The notes under the pieces: generated by a model
The model's database searches: none
The model's input: only the letters and a program-made list of their open reading frames with translations
Told to the model about the DNA's origin: nothing
Source: Mortierella sp. BCC40632
Taxonomy: Eukaryota > Mortierellomycota > Mortierellomycetes > Mortierellales > Mortierellaceae
Direction: 5' to 3'
Assembly: GCA_011634665.1 (NCBI GenBank)
Contig: WAEK01000004.1
Location: 2,113,501-2,177,500, forward strand
Length of the DNA: 64,000 bases
Shown here: in pieces, positions 11,354-24,107 of the stretch
Position numbering within the stretch: position 1 is the stretch's first letter
Layout: every line of letters begins with the position of its first letter
Position numbers and translations under genes: made by a program

Positions 11354-12310
11354 TTAGTGAGAGACAAAGGCAGGAATCACAAAAGGCTTGTCAACTTCTG
11401 CCATCAAGATGGCCTCATGGTATCCAAGTTCCGAAACCATTTTCTCGTTCCCGAGGATACATTGGTAGGCACACTCCCAAGGATTAGAAGTGCAACGACA
11501 TCCTGATAACTGAACCAAGGTCGTAATCTGAGCTCCCACCAATGCAATGTATCCTCTTTCACCATATTGAAGATCCAGTTTAACTGCCAACTCGGTAGAG
11601 AGAGAACGCTTGTCACTAAAAGCAAAGTGTGCATGGTTTGGATCAAACTTGATACCGATTCGGAAGGGTTTAGCCCCAGGTTGAGTCGAGAAGCCTTCTT
11701 CATTACGATGGATGGTCGAGAGATAAGCGTCCTCGATTTGGAACCGGAAATGACATTTGGAAGAGGGACAGTAAATCGGATATTCATCCTCATCATCATC
11801 GTCCGGGTCATCCTCATTATTGTCATTGTCATTGTCGTCAGAGCCAAAGCAATTCCGTTTGTGGAACTTGGAAGACATGTCGACTTTATGAGCAGGGATG
11901 AACTCCACAGTAGGATCCGATAGAATGGTGACATTGCAATACTCAAGGCCCTGACAAAGTTGTTCCTTGAGGGCGATCTGGTAAAGGTTCTGGTTATAGG
12001 TCAACTCGAGTTTGGAGTCAAGGACATGTTGCATCTTTAGGTTAAGTTGACCCAAGCTCTTGACCTTGCTGACTCTTTGAGCTGTGAAGGGGGTATCTTC
12101 CTCGATTCCCTTGTCGAGGTCGAAATCAGATTGATCCCAATGAAGGTTAAAGTCAGTACTGGGGAGACCGTGGCCAAGCTTTGGACGAGACTTGAACAAG
12201 ATTTGATCCGCCTCTGTGGGATTTTCCAGATCATACTCGACTAAAGGATGGGTTGGTATGGCCAAGACGGAGACGAGTCCGAGGACAAGGAAGCACAGTG
12301 GTTTGAGCAT
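11354..12310 (-). CDS. secreted protein with an acidic stretch, unknown function
   Basis: Intronless, 318 residues. A signal peptide (MLKPLCFLVLGLVSVLA, ~1-17) is followed by a luminal or extracellular protein with scattered cysteines (including LEYCN, HKRNC, IYC and KCHF, and a C-terminal GCRC...WEC...YQC group) that could form disulphides. A run of Asp/Asn/Glu at about 157-176 may bind calcium or be a flexible linker. No transmembrane segment is seen after the signal peptide. I do not recognise the family. A TTTAAAAA element on the minus strand near 12391-12398 and a (GA)n tract at 12507-12535 (CT on the sense strand) lie upstream and look like promoter features. Confidence 0.8.
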   Translation of the reverse strand: MLKPLCFLVLGLVSVLAIPTHPLVEYDLENPTEADQILFKSRPKLGHGLPSTDFNLHWDQSDFDLDKGIEEDTPFTAQRVSKVKSLGQLNLKMQHVLDSKLELTYNQNLYQIALKEQLCQGLEYCNVTILSDPTVEFIPAHKVDMSSKFHKRNCFGSDDNDNDNNEDDPDDDDEDEYPIYCPSSKCHFRFQIEDAYLSTIHRNEEGFSTQPGAKPFRIGIKFDPNHAHFAFSDKRSLSTELAVKLDLQYGERGYIALVGAQITTLVQLSGCRCTSNPWECAYQCILGNEKMVSELGYHEAILMAEVDKPFVIPAFVSH

Positions 12311-12494
12311 TTTTCGTTTTATTTTTTGTGCATTCGAGAGGGAGGGGTGGATGGACTGATAACAGTGCCGGAATGGGAAAGACGTTTGTTTTTAAAGGAT
12401 CCGTTTTGACACAGCAGAAAGACGTCAGTGTTGTACGCCCGATTGTCTACTCTTGGCAAAAACATGAGATGCTCGATTCAACCCCTGGGAAAAA

Positions 12495-12538
<44 letters not shown>

Positions 12539-13598
12539 CCACACACATACCACCCACTAAACAACATCGCCACACACTACGACTGCGCTAAGTGCCTGCT
12601 GAAAAGATACGGAATAAGGGAGAGTGGAGCAGGCGTCACAGCAACCTCTCTTTCTCTTCTTCGGGGACCTTGAAACCAGATGCTGACACCACATTCTCTT
12701 GATTACCCTACCGAGCGCCATGGTTGCATTGCAGCGAGATTGTCCAGACCATATGCTCTCTGTTACATTCATTCTCCCGTTCTCTGCAAGGCAGACAGAG
12801 CATACAGACCCAAGGAGGCGACCAACCCCCTTTGTGGCTTGCTCAATATGCTCTATTCGTTCATTTCACTTGGGTCCGCGGGGGTGGAGGAGGAGGAGAC
12901 CCCTTCACTCTCTATCTCTCTCCCTCCCCGTGGTAGCAAGAGTCCCCCTCTCACTCTCTCACTCTCTCACACACACTGCTGCCATATTCTGCAGTCCAAG
13001 GGAGAGAAGACAAATGGTCCTGTGGACTTTGGGATAAGTGTAATGGTTCCAGAGTAGAGCACTGAGCAGAGCATTTAGGGCAAGAAAAGAAGAAGAGGAG
13101 GCGAGGCATATTTATTCGCTTTTTTGGGGAGGTCTGGATGCATTAACAACTTTTTTTAAAAGAGAGGGGAGATAGTGAGAGAGAGAGAGAAAGTAGACTT
13201 TTTGAGTGAGAGTGGAGGATAAAAAATGACAAATGGACAGGGAGTAGTGGGAAGAAAAAATACAAAACAAGGAAATTTTTTTTTTTTTTTTTCTTGGTCT
13301 AGTCAAGCGACGTGGAACATGCCTTTAGGGGGGGAGAAAAAGACAGCGCAGAGGGGGAAAAGGAAAGAAAAAAAAAGAAAAAAAAAGGGCGACACCAGAT
13401 GCGGGGGGCCGTTACAAGCCAAGGAGTAGAGTGCGCTGCTACCCGTCATCTGGTCAAGCAGAACAGGGTACACCGCTCCCGGTCCTCCTTTTTCTATCCC
13501 ACTCTTTTTTTTTTTTTTTTTTTTTCCTCTCTCCCCCGACTGGTGTGAGTTCCCCTCGCCTAGAATTAGAGTGGCTCTTGCAACACCAGAAAACAACC
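12311..13598. other. intergenic with promoter of the acidic secreted protein
   Basis: Contains (GA)n at 12507-12535, a T run at about 13277-13292, a purine-rich A/G block at 13325-13390 and a T run near 13504-13525, then the 3' UTR of the gene at 13599. No supported gene. Confidence 0.55.
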
Positions 13599-14348
13599 TC
13601 ACAGGGTGGATACTGCAGGCATGGGCGCAGGAGCTACCGCAAAGGTCAATGCGCCGGCATTGACCGACCGTGGTGAGAGATCCTCATAAGCTGGTGGTTC
13701 GACCTCGCTGGGCATTGGCGTGGTTGAGACTGAGAGGGAGGAGGGAATGATTGGAGTCGTGGAAGAGATTCCTGTCATTGCTGGTGCAGTCGCTCTTTGG
13801 GTTGTCGCTGTGCCACGCGGGGATGGGGTCGAAGGGCTACCGGATTGCGAAGAGATGGTCGAGCCACTCCGAGAGTGAGTCCGAGGTGTCGCGATGTAGA
13901 AAGTCTCGCCACGGATCACGGCTGGTGTAGGTGATTGGACAGGAACAAGACGACCACCACAGTTGGTAAAGACTCTAGGTCGGTTAGGGTCCACATGAAC
14001 CTGAAGATCTTGGAGATGACTGAGATATGTTGGAGGTCCTAAAAGAAAGAGAAACCGCAGAGAGCACAGGGCAATGTGAGCCTTTGGGATCACTCATCTC
14101 TGGTTGGGACGCGCGAACAAAAACAAATACCCTGCCCTGCCCAGAAACAAGTTTTTACCTTCAGGATCAGGTTTTTTTGAGCAGCGCCTTTCTCGTCGCT
14201 TAGCAATGACCACCTTGGAAAAGTAGACAATTCCAACCAAGAAAGCAATGCAGAGGATAGCGATGGTTACGCTACTCGTCTCGATAGTTGTTAGCGCGCT
14301 GGAGCTGTTGCCATGGTTGGCGGTGGAAGGTGAGGTTGCCGCGGACAT
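13599..14348 (-). CDS. single-TM protein with two PPxY motifs
   Basis: Two exons on the minus strand, 14348-14159 and 14038-13599 (phase 1 junction), 209 residues. A short Ser/Thr-rich N-terminus is followed by one TM (~27-49), a basic stop-transfer KRRERR, and a ~150-residue tail rich in Ser, Thr and Pro. Two PPxY motifs are visible, PPTY at 65-68, just after the splice junction, and PPAY at 178-181. PPxY motifs bind WW domains of Rsp5/NEDD4 ubiquitin ligases, and small membrane proteins with such motifs (yeast Bsd2, Tre1, Ear1, Ssh4) act as ligase adaptors, so an adaptor role is a reasonable inference. There is no cleavable signal peptide, so the N-terminus is probably luminal or extracellular. 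The start is the first ATG after a CT-rich (sense) leader. Confidence 0.78.
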
Positions 14349-14576
14349 GGTTTTGTGGCGGGAGGTGTTGCGTCTGTTGCAGAGAGGACGATATGCTGAA
14401 TGGGTTGTGGTGGCCGGGGCAATGGTTTGTGGAACGAAGCCGAGAAGAAACTCTTCGAGTGGACAAAAGAGAGAAGATGGGTGAGAGAGAGGGGGAAGGA
14501 AAGAGGAGTGAGTGTGGCTGTCTCTCCAGGCAGGGTGGTGCGGAGGAGCGTAGATGAAAGGAGAGAGAAAGAAAGT

Positions 14577-14611
<35 letters not shown>

Positions 14612-17600
14612 CCACAGGCAGACTGCCGCGAGGAGGGCAGCGACGCGCTTTTTATGACTCGGCCCGTCCCCTCCTCCCACGGGGCTACTTCACTCCGCTC
14701 CGTCTCCCTTTTTTTTTCTCTTACTCTCTCTCTCTCTCTCTCTCATACACACACTCTTTCTCTTTCTCTCAACCCATCATGTCGAGGATAACCCTCCGAG
14801 ATGCCTCGTGCGCGGTCGCATGAAGGATAGATAGGAAGGAAAGATCTTTTTTGGCCGCGTTGCATGCCGTGCTTGCCCGGCACTATGTGCCCGACGTACA
14901 CACACCCAAAGACCATGCTGGATTCAGCCCAATGGCGACCCTTTACTCAGAGCACGATGACACTCTCAGCCCCGTTTTTTTCTCTCTCCAATCGTTCTCT
15001 TTCTTGGTCATGGATGCAGGCAGTTACATCGAGGACCGTACCAAAAGCGTGGGCCGGGTCGGCGCTCTGCTCCGAGACGGACGTCTTGTCGTTCCCTCGA
15101 GAGGCCGAGGATTATCTTCATACCTTTTGACACTTGTTTTTGGAATTAGTCACTCTGCTACGCAAAGACCTATTCTTGTAAACAAAGTGGTTATGCTGCA
15201 GTTGGTGGCATTGATGGCTGCGGACCCCTTTCACCTCGCCTTTCTCTAGCTCTTTGCATTTCTTTTTGTCATGGTGCCCATGGTCACTAGCATCGGAACA
15301 AAAGAAAAAAAAAAGGCAAGCGAGGCCGAGATCTCCATCCTTGGAAGGGAGGGCACGGACGCTCACCTGGACAATGCAAAGGACGCGTGTCTCTTTTTCT
15401 CTACTGTCTAATCCATTTACTCGCGGTAGGCTCACTCTGCTCACTCTTTATATTCTTTCGGATCGTCCTCCCCTTTCCTGCCCCCGTTCGTGTTTAAAGT
15501 CGGTTCATGCCTTGAGGAGCTTATTGCATTTAAACATTGGGACTGCGAGCAAGAAAGACGGGCCTGAAACGCCTGTCCGAGCGATTTGCGAGTCTCGTTG
15601 ATGTTGCAACTGAAGGAAAAATGGACTTTCTCGCGCCATTCCAGCCATCAACGGCCATTCCAGCCAGAGCATTTTGGTCCGGTATGAGAGTAAGAAAAAT
15701 GCTCTCACTCTTATTCTTTCTCTCTTTCCCTTCTCTTCCCCCACCCCCGTTAAGAATTCATTCCTGAGAGCTGCGAGTGCGAGTTTGGCCTTGCCGATAT
15801 AGAGATGAAAGAAAGAAAGAAAGAAAAAGACAGAAGAGCCATTCTCCGGAGAGTAGTGCGCTCAAGACTTTGGTAGATTGCACCACGGAGAGTGACAAAA
15901 AGTTGAAAAGGCATTCTCTTCCAGTTGGACAGGGTGTTTTGAGATCTCCTGGCAACGTACTAAGCAGCAGCATTAGTCAAATCGGATGGTCTATTGAGAA
16001 GCCGCCCATCGAGATCCTTGAGAATCAACTAAGCACAAACACAGACACACAGACACAAACACACGCCGACACACACACGCACACACAAAAAAAAAGACAA
16101 AGATAGACGATTCCAGCTGGGAAGAGAAAGTAAAAATAAAGCGATGATTTTCCTCCCCTGTGAATCTTATCCACGAGATATAGGATATTCTATGGACCGA
16201 CGGATCATTGCTTCATTCACACCCACGCGCGCCTTGCTTTCTTGGCTGAAAAAAAAAAAAAAAGGAAAAGACGTTGGGGTGAATTTTTGCGAGAAATAGA
16301 GACGATTCATCCTCTCGTCATCCAAACGATGCTGGTGAGTTCACGCAAAGAGCAGACTGTGGTTGTTGGTGTTTCAATTGTTTGTGCCTGCTCCGATCGG
16401 TGGACCAGCACCCCCCGTCTCCCTTCCTTCTCCTAACACTATAGACTGGTAGCAGTTCAAAAAAAAAAAAAAAAAAAAAAAAGGAGAGAATAGAAGCACA
16501 CACACTGTCCCGCTTCCTGGTCAAGTCCAACCGTTGAGAAGAATTGAGATGTTATTGTGATTGGGAAATCAGGAAAGGGGGCGAGGTGGGTTGGAGACAG
16601 ACACTGACCAAAGGGAATGAGGGTGTTGGGAGGCAAAAAGGAGGGACCATCCAATCTCCCTTCTTTCCCGGCCAGCACGTCTAGAAAAAGAAAGAAAGAA
16701 AGAAAGGGTAAGCAAGAACAGGAATAGATATCTCATCTTGGCCAGAGAGAAAGAGACCACGTTTTTTCGTGTTACAAAAAGGGATCAGTCTCAGGGCGAA
16801 GGGAGAAGGCCTACCATTGGGCCCAACAAGGATGCCCCCAAAAGAAAAGAAAAAACAAGGCGTGTGAGGGGCTAGTGGGTGGGTGGATGGGTGGATGGAG
16901 GACAAAAAAAAAGGTTCCGAAAACGTCTCCATTGCATCTCAGTTCTTTTGACCTTCTCGACCCAGGAGAGAGTCCTCTTCTTCAACAGGCGCCTCCAGTA
17001 AAGTCCATCGGGCTGCAGGATGCATGCATAATGCAGCCTAGCCCGCACCTGCTTACCTTTTAGCCTGTCCGCGGCGCCTCACTCCACTTCCATCTTGCCT
17101 CACTCACTCACTCTCTACCTTTCATTCACTGAACAACAGATGGCGGGTTTTCTTCCTTTTTCTTTTGGAGACGACGGGAAGTGACCCTTGCATGAAAAAG
17201 TAGACCTGTCTTTTGCTTTGCCGTGTTCAAAATTTGTCCACCACCTCTCCCCTCTAAAAAAAAAAAAAAAAAAAAAGCCTACCGTTTCATCTGAGAGGAG
17301 GGAATTCAACAATGGGATCACAGCATTCAGGGGAAAAGAGTCAAACGAACAAAAAAAAAAAAACGGCTGTTTTTTTTCCCCTACCAATGTGGAAATGATA
17401 TATTGTCCTATGGTTGAAGACGTGCAGTGGATGTTCCTGAAATGAAAGGTCAATGATGAAAAGTGAAAAGGCGCGTCAAATCTTTCCTAGATTACAAGCC
17501 TGGAATTTTGAGTGAGAACAAACAGCTAGCCTCCCCCCTCCCCATGGCGTAATTGACATAGGTATCTTATCACGCTCGGTTGCCGAACGCATGGAAGTGT

Positions 17601-18998
17601 TAACCCCCCCCCTCACAATTGTGTTCAATTCACTGTGAGTACGGACCGACAAGAATGAGAATTTCGTTTTTGCTTACTTAGTCCTTCTTTAGACGCGCCT
17701 TTACTGATGTTTTGGAATACTGGTCGTCGCATTGCCATATGCTATCTTGATAAAACTCCTTGCTCCTTTTCTGTGGTCGTAATAACAATGGAGTTGACGG
17801 GAGTCGTGTCCAAACGACAATGAAGATCTTCAGAAAAGAAGAAGAAGAAGAAGAAAAAAAAAAAAGATCATCGGCCGGTCGACTGGTAATTTTTGGCTAT
17901 TTTAGTCGGGTTGTGCTGGTCTTTTCTCCTTTTCATTCTTCTTCCCCTTTCTCTTCCACCCATCGCCACAAGGGTCAAAGTCAGGGCTAGATTCTAAATG
18001 AAGGAAAGTCGTCCTCTCCTCTCCTCCTCTCCTCCTCTCCTCCTCTCTTCCTCTCCTATTCTCCTTTCCTCCTCTTTTGCTTCCTCTCTCCCCTTTCTCT
18101 CCCTCCTCTGTTCTGGCCGTTGGGTGTTGTGGTGTACTGTATACGGACAGAAATACGCCACCAAAAAGCCTATGTCTGAAAAGGCTAGATAGATAAGAGA
18201 AGTGTGCGAACGTGTCAAAGTATTATGTTGTCTGTCTGTCTCCTCTCCATCCTACTTGGCAGATTCATATTTCTTTCCAAGTTAGAAAGTTGCCAGTCAT
18301 TCAGTTAGTCGAATATGCCCCCTCTGCACCCCCCTTTACCCCTCTCCAACCACTATGCGTTTTCTTATCCAAAACCAAGTCTTTCTACATCTCTTGCCTG
18401 TTTACTGCTTTTGGCTGTTTTGTCCGTTGGAGTCAGCTGCAATTCTCCACATCATAACCGGCTATGATGGAAGCCTTTTATTCGCCGAGACAGGCCTAGC
18501 AGATTAATGCTCGATTTTTTTTATGGGCAGAGAACCAAGATCACCTATCGGCTAGAAATGATCCTGCTTTTCGAGTAACAAACACATGTCGACAACTACA
18601 CTATAATTGAATCAATCTTCAAGGATGGGTTTTAGCTGGTCTAGGTCCCACTGCGCAAGGAAAGCAAGCATCTCAAAGATCCTTTGATTCACTAATGTAT
18701 TACGTTTATCCTTGTGAATCCTGTTGGGACAGCGTTGGATGTTAATGCCTGTCAATATATTTATTCAAAGAGATTGGCAATGAAGCATGGGTAAGACGAT
18801 GTAGGAGAGGAGGAGGAATGTGTGTCGGTTTGGTAATCAAGTTTTCGGAAATGCTGTTAAAAAAGAGTCTAAAAAACAAAATGGATACAAAAGAGATAGA
18901 GAGATGAAGGGGGGCGGAAAATGGAGAGAATGAATGTGGACATGAGCGCTGTTGCAGTTATAGGTGTTATTGTTGCTGTTTGTTTGATCGCTTTTTTT
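14349..18998. other. 4.6-kb intergenic region
   Basis: Begins with the promoter of the PPxY gene: (GA)n at about 14577-14608 and a CATAAAAAG TATA-like site on the minus strand near 14650-14658. The rest holds CT blocks (14725-14745), A/T runs (16247-16263, 16459-16482, 17257-17275), (CA)n near 16040-16087 and a TCCTC-rich block at 18010-18110. No open frame resembles a protein. The last part is the 3' flank of UTP12. Confidence 0.55.
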
Positions 18999-21900
18999 TT
19001 ACATCTTGAGGAATTTGCGCTTCTTTTCCGAGTCCTTCTTTTGCTGCTCCTCCTTTTGGACGGCCTCTTCATCAAAGAATTCTGATGTGTTGTTGGCTTC
19101 ATAGTCACGACGGATGTAGTTGAGCGCTGCCATGTTGAATCCAATGATATCCTATCAACACACGGTAGTAAATAAAAGAATAGCCAAAGACGTGTTAAAG
19201 AAATTTTCTCCGTTTGGTAGTTGAAAAGTTATAAGAAAGAAAGAGACTTACTTTTTGCTTTTGCAATCCAGCTCGGAGATTACGGCGGACAGAGTCCAAC
19301 ATGGGTCGCATTACCCTGTTGGCAACAATCTGGTTGTGATGGGACCGGATCAAGAAGAATAGGACCCGGCAAACCAAGTTGATATTATACTCGCGCTGAA
19401 CAAACACATTCAGCCAGTTCAACAAGCTGGTCACAACCGAGAAGGGCAACACCAACAACGCAGCATCCAAATCCGCAGGTCGGATTCGCTCCAACACAAG
19501 CCAGACATGCTGTTCAGGCGTCTGACGCATCGAAATCAACAAGGGCGACCGTTGGGGCTTCGACAACCCCTTCATTCCCTTGGCCACATTGGCATTGTAC
19601 TCCTTCCAGGCATCAATCTCGGCATCTGCGAGCTCCAGAGCCTCCATGAGCCGCTCTCCTGCCTTGAGGGTATCCATGGTCTGCTTTCCTGCCGAGGCCA
19701 ACTCATCTCCGTTGCCGTTTGTGGGTGCTCCAACGGCATCACCAAGGTCCACCATACCAGTCCTCTCAAGCTGTGCTGTAAGCGTCGCCTCATAGAGATC
19801 ATCCAGCTCCTGCTCACGCTCTTCCTCCAAAAAGACCTGATCCTCGGTCTTTTGCCAGATACGTAGTGACCGATCATGCGATGCCGAGACGACAATGTTA
19901 CCATAGGTACCCACAGCCAGTGCCCAGACCTCACCGTGATGTCCCTCCAACTTCAAGATATTCTCAAACTTGTCACCATCCCAGTACTTGACGGTGCGAT
20001 CCTTACTGGCCGTGAAGAAGTAATGTGTGTTCCAAACAAACTGAACTGCCATAACAGACTCTTGGTGGGCAAAGAGTGACTTGTGGCAGTCACCAAAGTC
20101 CAGACCCCAGAGCTTTACATTCTTGTCTGCAGAGCATGTCACCAACAAGGTAGAGTCTGATGAAATGTCCATGGAGAGAACGGGCAATTTGTGTCCATAG
20201 AGTGAAAGGAAAAACTTGAGTGTGTCGTGGTAAAAGACCTTGACGGTGGCATCCAAGAGTGAGACGGCAACCAACTTTTGATCAGGCGAGTATCTAACGC
20301 AGAGTACATCGTCCGACATTTTCAGGGTACGCATATGGACCAAAGAAAGACGCTTCTTGATGGTCTGACCGGCCTGCTCCTCAACCATGTCAAAATCCCA
20401 GAACTTGACTTCCTTGTCCGCACTTCCTGTCACCAATCCACGCTTATCAGGTCGAACCTGGAGAGACCAAATAGCGCCATCGTGAGCCTCGATCGATTCA
20501 ATCATCGATGACGATCCCAAATCGAACAGCTCCAAGTGTCCGGATTTTGTGCCGACGATGACCTGTAGAGAGATTTTGAATACAAACGTCAGTTCGATGC
20601 CTCTTTTTTCTTTTTTTCTCTTCCCCTAATCATCACATTCTCCACTGTCCTTGAAATAGTCTAAAGCTTACATGTCGATTTCCTGGCAAGAAGGAGCAGC
20701 AGAGAGCATATCCACACTCCATTGTCCTGATGCACTTGTTTGACTTGACATTCCAGATCTTGAGAGAGTCTGTTCATAAAAAGAGAAAAAAAATAGATCA
20801 GTAAAAGACGGCTTAGTGACTATGACCAGAGTAACTGAGTAACCTTAAGGCACTCTCGATCGGGTGAGAAGGGGTTAAATGAGACAAAGTATGCCTTCTC
20901 CTCTGACTTACTGTTGGAAGCTGAGCAAAGAAGTTCGTCATCTGCACTCAGGGCGACGGCACGAATATCTGATCGATGTCCTGCCAACTCCAAAGTAAAA
21001 GTCTTGTCGGGCTCACCTTCCACCTCATCATTCTTGGCTGATGAAGGGTGTGGTGCAGTCCAGACCTCGATCGTGTTGTTGTTCAATGAGGCAATGAGTT
21101 GAATCTGACCCGCCTTCTCTGCATCCTTGACCGGCGCAAAATCAAACGACCTGAATTTTGCTCCAGAACGAATGATATGCCAGGCCGTGATTTCGTCTGT
21201 CGCCTGGATCGTGTCCTCGGAGGCCTCCTCTGCCACGGCCGCTGCACCCTCAGCATCACCCTTCTTCAAGAGCTGCTGTTGCTTTTCCCTTTGACGCTTC
21301 TTTCTGCGAGACATCTTCTTCTTGATCTCTTCAATAGTACGTATCCTGAATAGCTCGATAGACTTGTCTGCAGCTTGGCAGCCCAAGAATTGCTGTGAGA
21401 GATGGAATTGAAGCGTCGTGACTCGCTCCTTGGATTGACGAGGGATCGAACCATAGAATGTGATGGCCTTTGGAGTGCCAGGGGTCTGTGTATCGTTCTC
21501 ATTCTTTGCTTCTTCGTCATCATCCTCTCCTGCCTCGGTTGCCTCCTCGCCGACACCCAATCCACGACGCAAGACTTCGGGATTGATCTTCCACACCTTG
21601 ATGTCGGGGTCACCGCCTCCGGAAACAAGCATGGTCTCATCACTGTTGATATCGAAATCCCACACCTCGTTCCTGTGAGCGACAAGGGTCTCCATGCAAT
21701 GCTGGGTGGAAAGATCCCAGAGTTTGATCAATGTATCCTTTGATGCCGAAACAACATAGCTTTCCGTAGCCTGGCCACCCTCAACAAGAGCGGGCTTTGA
21801 GAGGAACCGGACAGCCGTGACCTGGTCCTTGTGTCCACGAAGACTATCATTTTTTTTTCCGAGTCCAGGTATGGGAAATGATTAGATCAATTGTTCGTTA

Positions 21901-22524
21901 TGAAAACGAAACTGGAAAGAATAATAATAATGCGCCATTTTCCTTTTCTCTTCTTTTTAGCTTACCGGTAGAGACCCACTTCTGCTTCAACATCCCAGAC
22001 AATCAGATCCGTGTCCTTAGATCCAGAGACAAGTCGACTTCCAGACTTGTCAAAAGCCAAGGAGGTCACTGCCGATCGATGACCATTGAAGGTGACGACG
22101 AGTTCCGAGTTCTTCATGCTCCAGATACGGATCGAGCCGTTGGCGTATCCGACTCCATAGTAATCTCTGCCAGCACAACGAGCGATACATGTCACCTCTG
22201 CCTTGTTTTCACTGTCGTGCCATGTTCCAACCTAAGAGAAGATCAGTTCCATCGAAGAGGTACGACGTCAGTATTCGATGATCTGAAAGTATGATAGAGT
22301 CCTTGGTGTATATAAATATATAAATATATAAATATATATATTCTTTTTCTTCTTTGGACGAGCCAACATACCAGCTCACCCTTCTTGGGATCCCAAATGC
22401 TGACATCCTCAAGCGTAGGACTAACAGCCCATTTTCCTTCTGCATCATAAACAAGGTTGGAATTGCCGCTAGCCACAACACCAAAAGTGGTGCGAGGCAC
22501 ATAACGTTGATATGCCTTGACCAT
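18999..22524 (-). CDS. UTP12: UTP12/WDR3 (Dip2), U3 snoRNP WD40 protein
   Basis: Six exons on the minus strand: 22524-22372, 22231-21966, 21843-20912, 20769-20672, 20562-19252, 19151-18999; 970 residues, near the family norm (~940). UTP12 belongs to the UTP-B subcomplex of the small-subunit processome and acts in 18S rRNA maturation in the nucleolus. Repeated WD40 blades are obvious ([55 protein letters not shown]). A lysine/arginine-rich insert ([14 protein letters not shown]) is a likely nucleolar signal. The C-terminal Dip2/Utp12 domain runs from about the [13 protein letters not shown] helix through [14 protein letters not shown], and the last exon adds a basic tail ending KKRKFLKM. All junction phases agree. 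Intron 1 carries a short TATATA repeat. It is divergent from NCBP2. Confidence 0.96.
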
Positions 22525-23004
22525 GGTAGTAAGCTATACCGTGGGGAAGCCAATAAATAAAGAGAGAACGCGCCGGATGGATACTTGGTTCTGAGGAGAG
22601 AAGGAGGGGGAGTAGGAGTGTTGTCACTGAGAGGTGCTGGTAGTCTCCTGTCTGTTTGGGATGAAGAGAGGGGAGCGACCTTTGAACTGTGTAAATGGTG
22701 AAGCAAGAGAGAGAGGTGAAAAAGGATTTCCCTGATGATGTACCAACTCTTCTCTTTTTTTTTTTTCTTTTTCTCGAGATGAAAGGTCAATGAACCAGGC
22801 TCAGGTATGGCTTTGCTAGAAGACAGAAAAAAAAAAAAAGTGTGTGTGTGTTGTTGTCAGGCAAGGCTCGAGATCCAAAAGCCACTGTCCAGTCACACTT
22901 CTCTGTCCTCCTCTGGGCGAGGCCTCTGGGCTGCAGAGAGAAAGAGACAGAGTCGCGTTTTCTTGGTTGATGCCATCCACTCAAGAGTCCTAGCGTGAAT
23001 CACC
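22525..23004. promoter_or_regulatory. shared divergent promoter region, UTP12 / NCBP2
   Basis: 480 bases between the start codons of UTP12 (-) and NCBP2 (+), so both promoters must lie here. GA-rich stretches on the + strand (22590-22720) face UTP12. No clear TATA box is seen. Confidence 0.6.
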
Positions 23005-24107
23005 ATGGTATGGCCAAAACCCCCCGCTTCCATAAGCTTCAAGCTCTATCCCCAGCTCATACTCTCTCTCTCTCTCTCCCCCCTCCTTCCTAGACATGCA
23101 TCCTTGTCTCTACCTTTGGGTCCCAGTCCACTCACAGCCTTACATTTCTCCATTGCCTCAAAAACACTCCTCTTCTTCATTGTTCTTTTAGGCCTCCATC
23201 GTCCAGTCCCTTTCGGTGCCGTCATCCTACAAGGATCAGCAGTACCAAGGCACATCCTCTCAGCTTGCAAATGACCTTGCAGGTTCCACCACACTCTATG
23301 TCGGCAACTTGTCATTCTACACTACTGAGGAGCAGATTTATGAACTCTTTTCCAAATGTGGCGAAATCAAGCGTATCATCATGGGTCTCGATCGCAACCA
23401 AAAGACACCCTGCGGCTTTTGCTTTGTTGAGTATGTCTGCGACCTTTTTTTTTTTTATCTTTCTTTTCGCTATTCTCTAAGGATAGCTCATATCCCCATG
23501 CCTTGAAACACTACCCTAAACAGTTCCTGTCTACCTTTCTTTCTTTCTTTTTTCTATATGCTCATCACTAGGTATTATCATAATGCTGACGCTCTGGATT
23601 GCATGAAATACGTCAACAGCTCCAAACTCGACGAACGCATCATCCGTTCAGATCTCGACCACGGATACAGAGAAGGAAGACAATATGGTCGTGGTCGTAG
23701 CGGTGGTCAAGTCCGTGATGAATATCGACAGGAATTTGACCCAGGTCGTGGTGGTTGGGGTCATGTCCGTGCTCGTCAGGAGGCAGAACGTGAGAGAGAT
23801 CAAAAGGCCAACTATGAAGCTATCACTACTATCCCTGAGGGCGCTAACCAGGATTATAAGGATAGAACAGATGGTAATGCATCCTCTAATTTTCTAGAAC
23901 TTGTCAAAAGCGATGACGGATTTTTTACTTTGTTTATTTCAAACGTCATTTCAATCTCTAATATTTTTTTCTTTCGTTTCTTCCTCTTTCACTATAGAAA
24001 TGACACAAAAGAGAGGCAGAGATGATGATGATGATGAGGATGAGCAACAGCGAACAAAGTCTAACCCTCGCTTCAGAGAAGGCGATGAGGACGAGGAGGA
24101 TGCATAA
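23005..24107 (+). CDS. NCBP2: nuclear cap-binding protein subunit 2 (CBP20)
   Basis: Four exons: 23005-23007, 23192-23430, 23572-23873, 23998-24107; 217 residues. CBP20 binds the m7G cap with CBP80 and supports splicing and RNA export. The RRM is diagnostic: [20 protein letters not shown] holds RNP2, [20 protein letters not shown] and [12 protein letters not shown] hold RNP1, with the conserved DHG motif and the tail [17 protein letters not shown]. The C-terminus adds an acidic stretch after KKRGRD-like sequence. The first exon holds only the ATG: a GTATGG donor follows it at once, and the next exon starts at a TTTTAG acceptor with [15 protein letters not shown], which fits the family N-terminus. 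If intron 1 is not used, no other in-frame ATG gives a full N-terminus. It is convergent with SF3A2. Confidence 0.93.
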
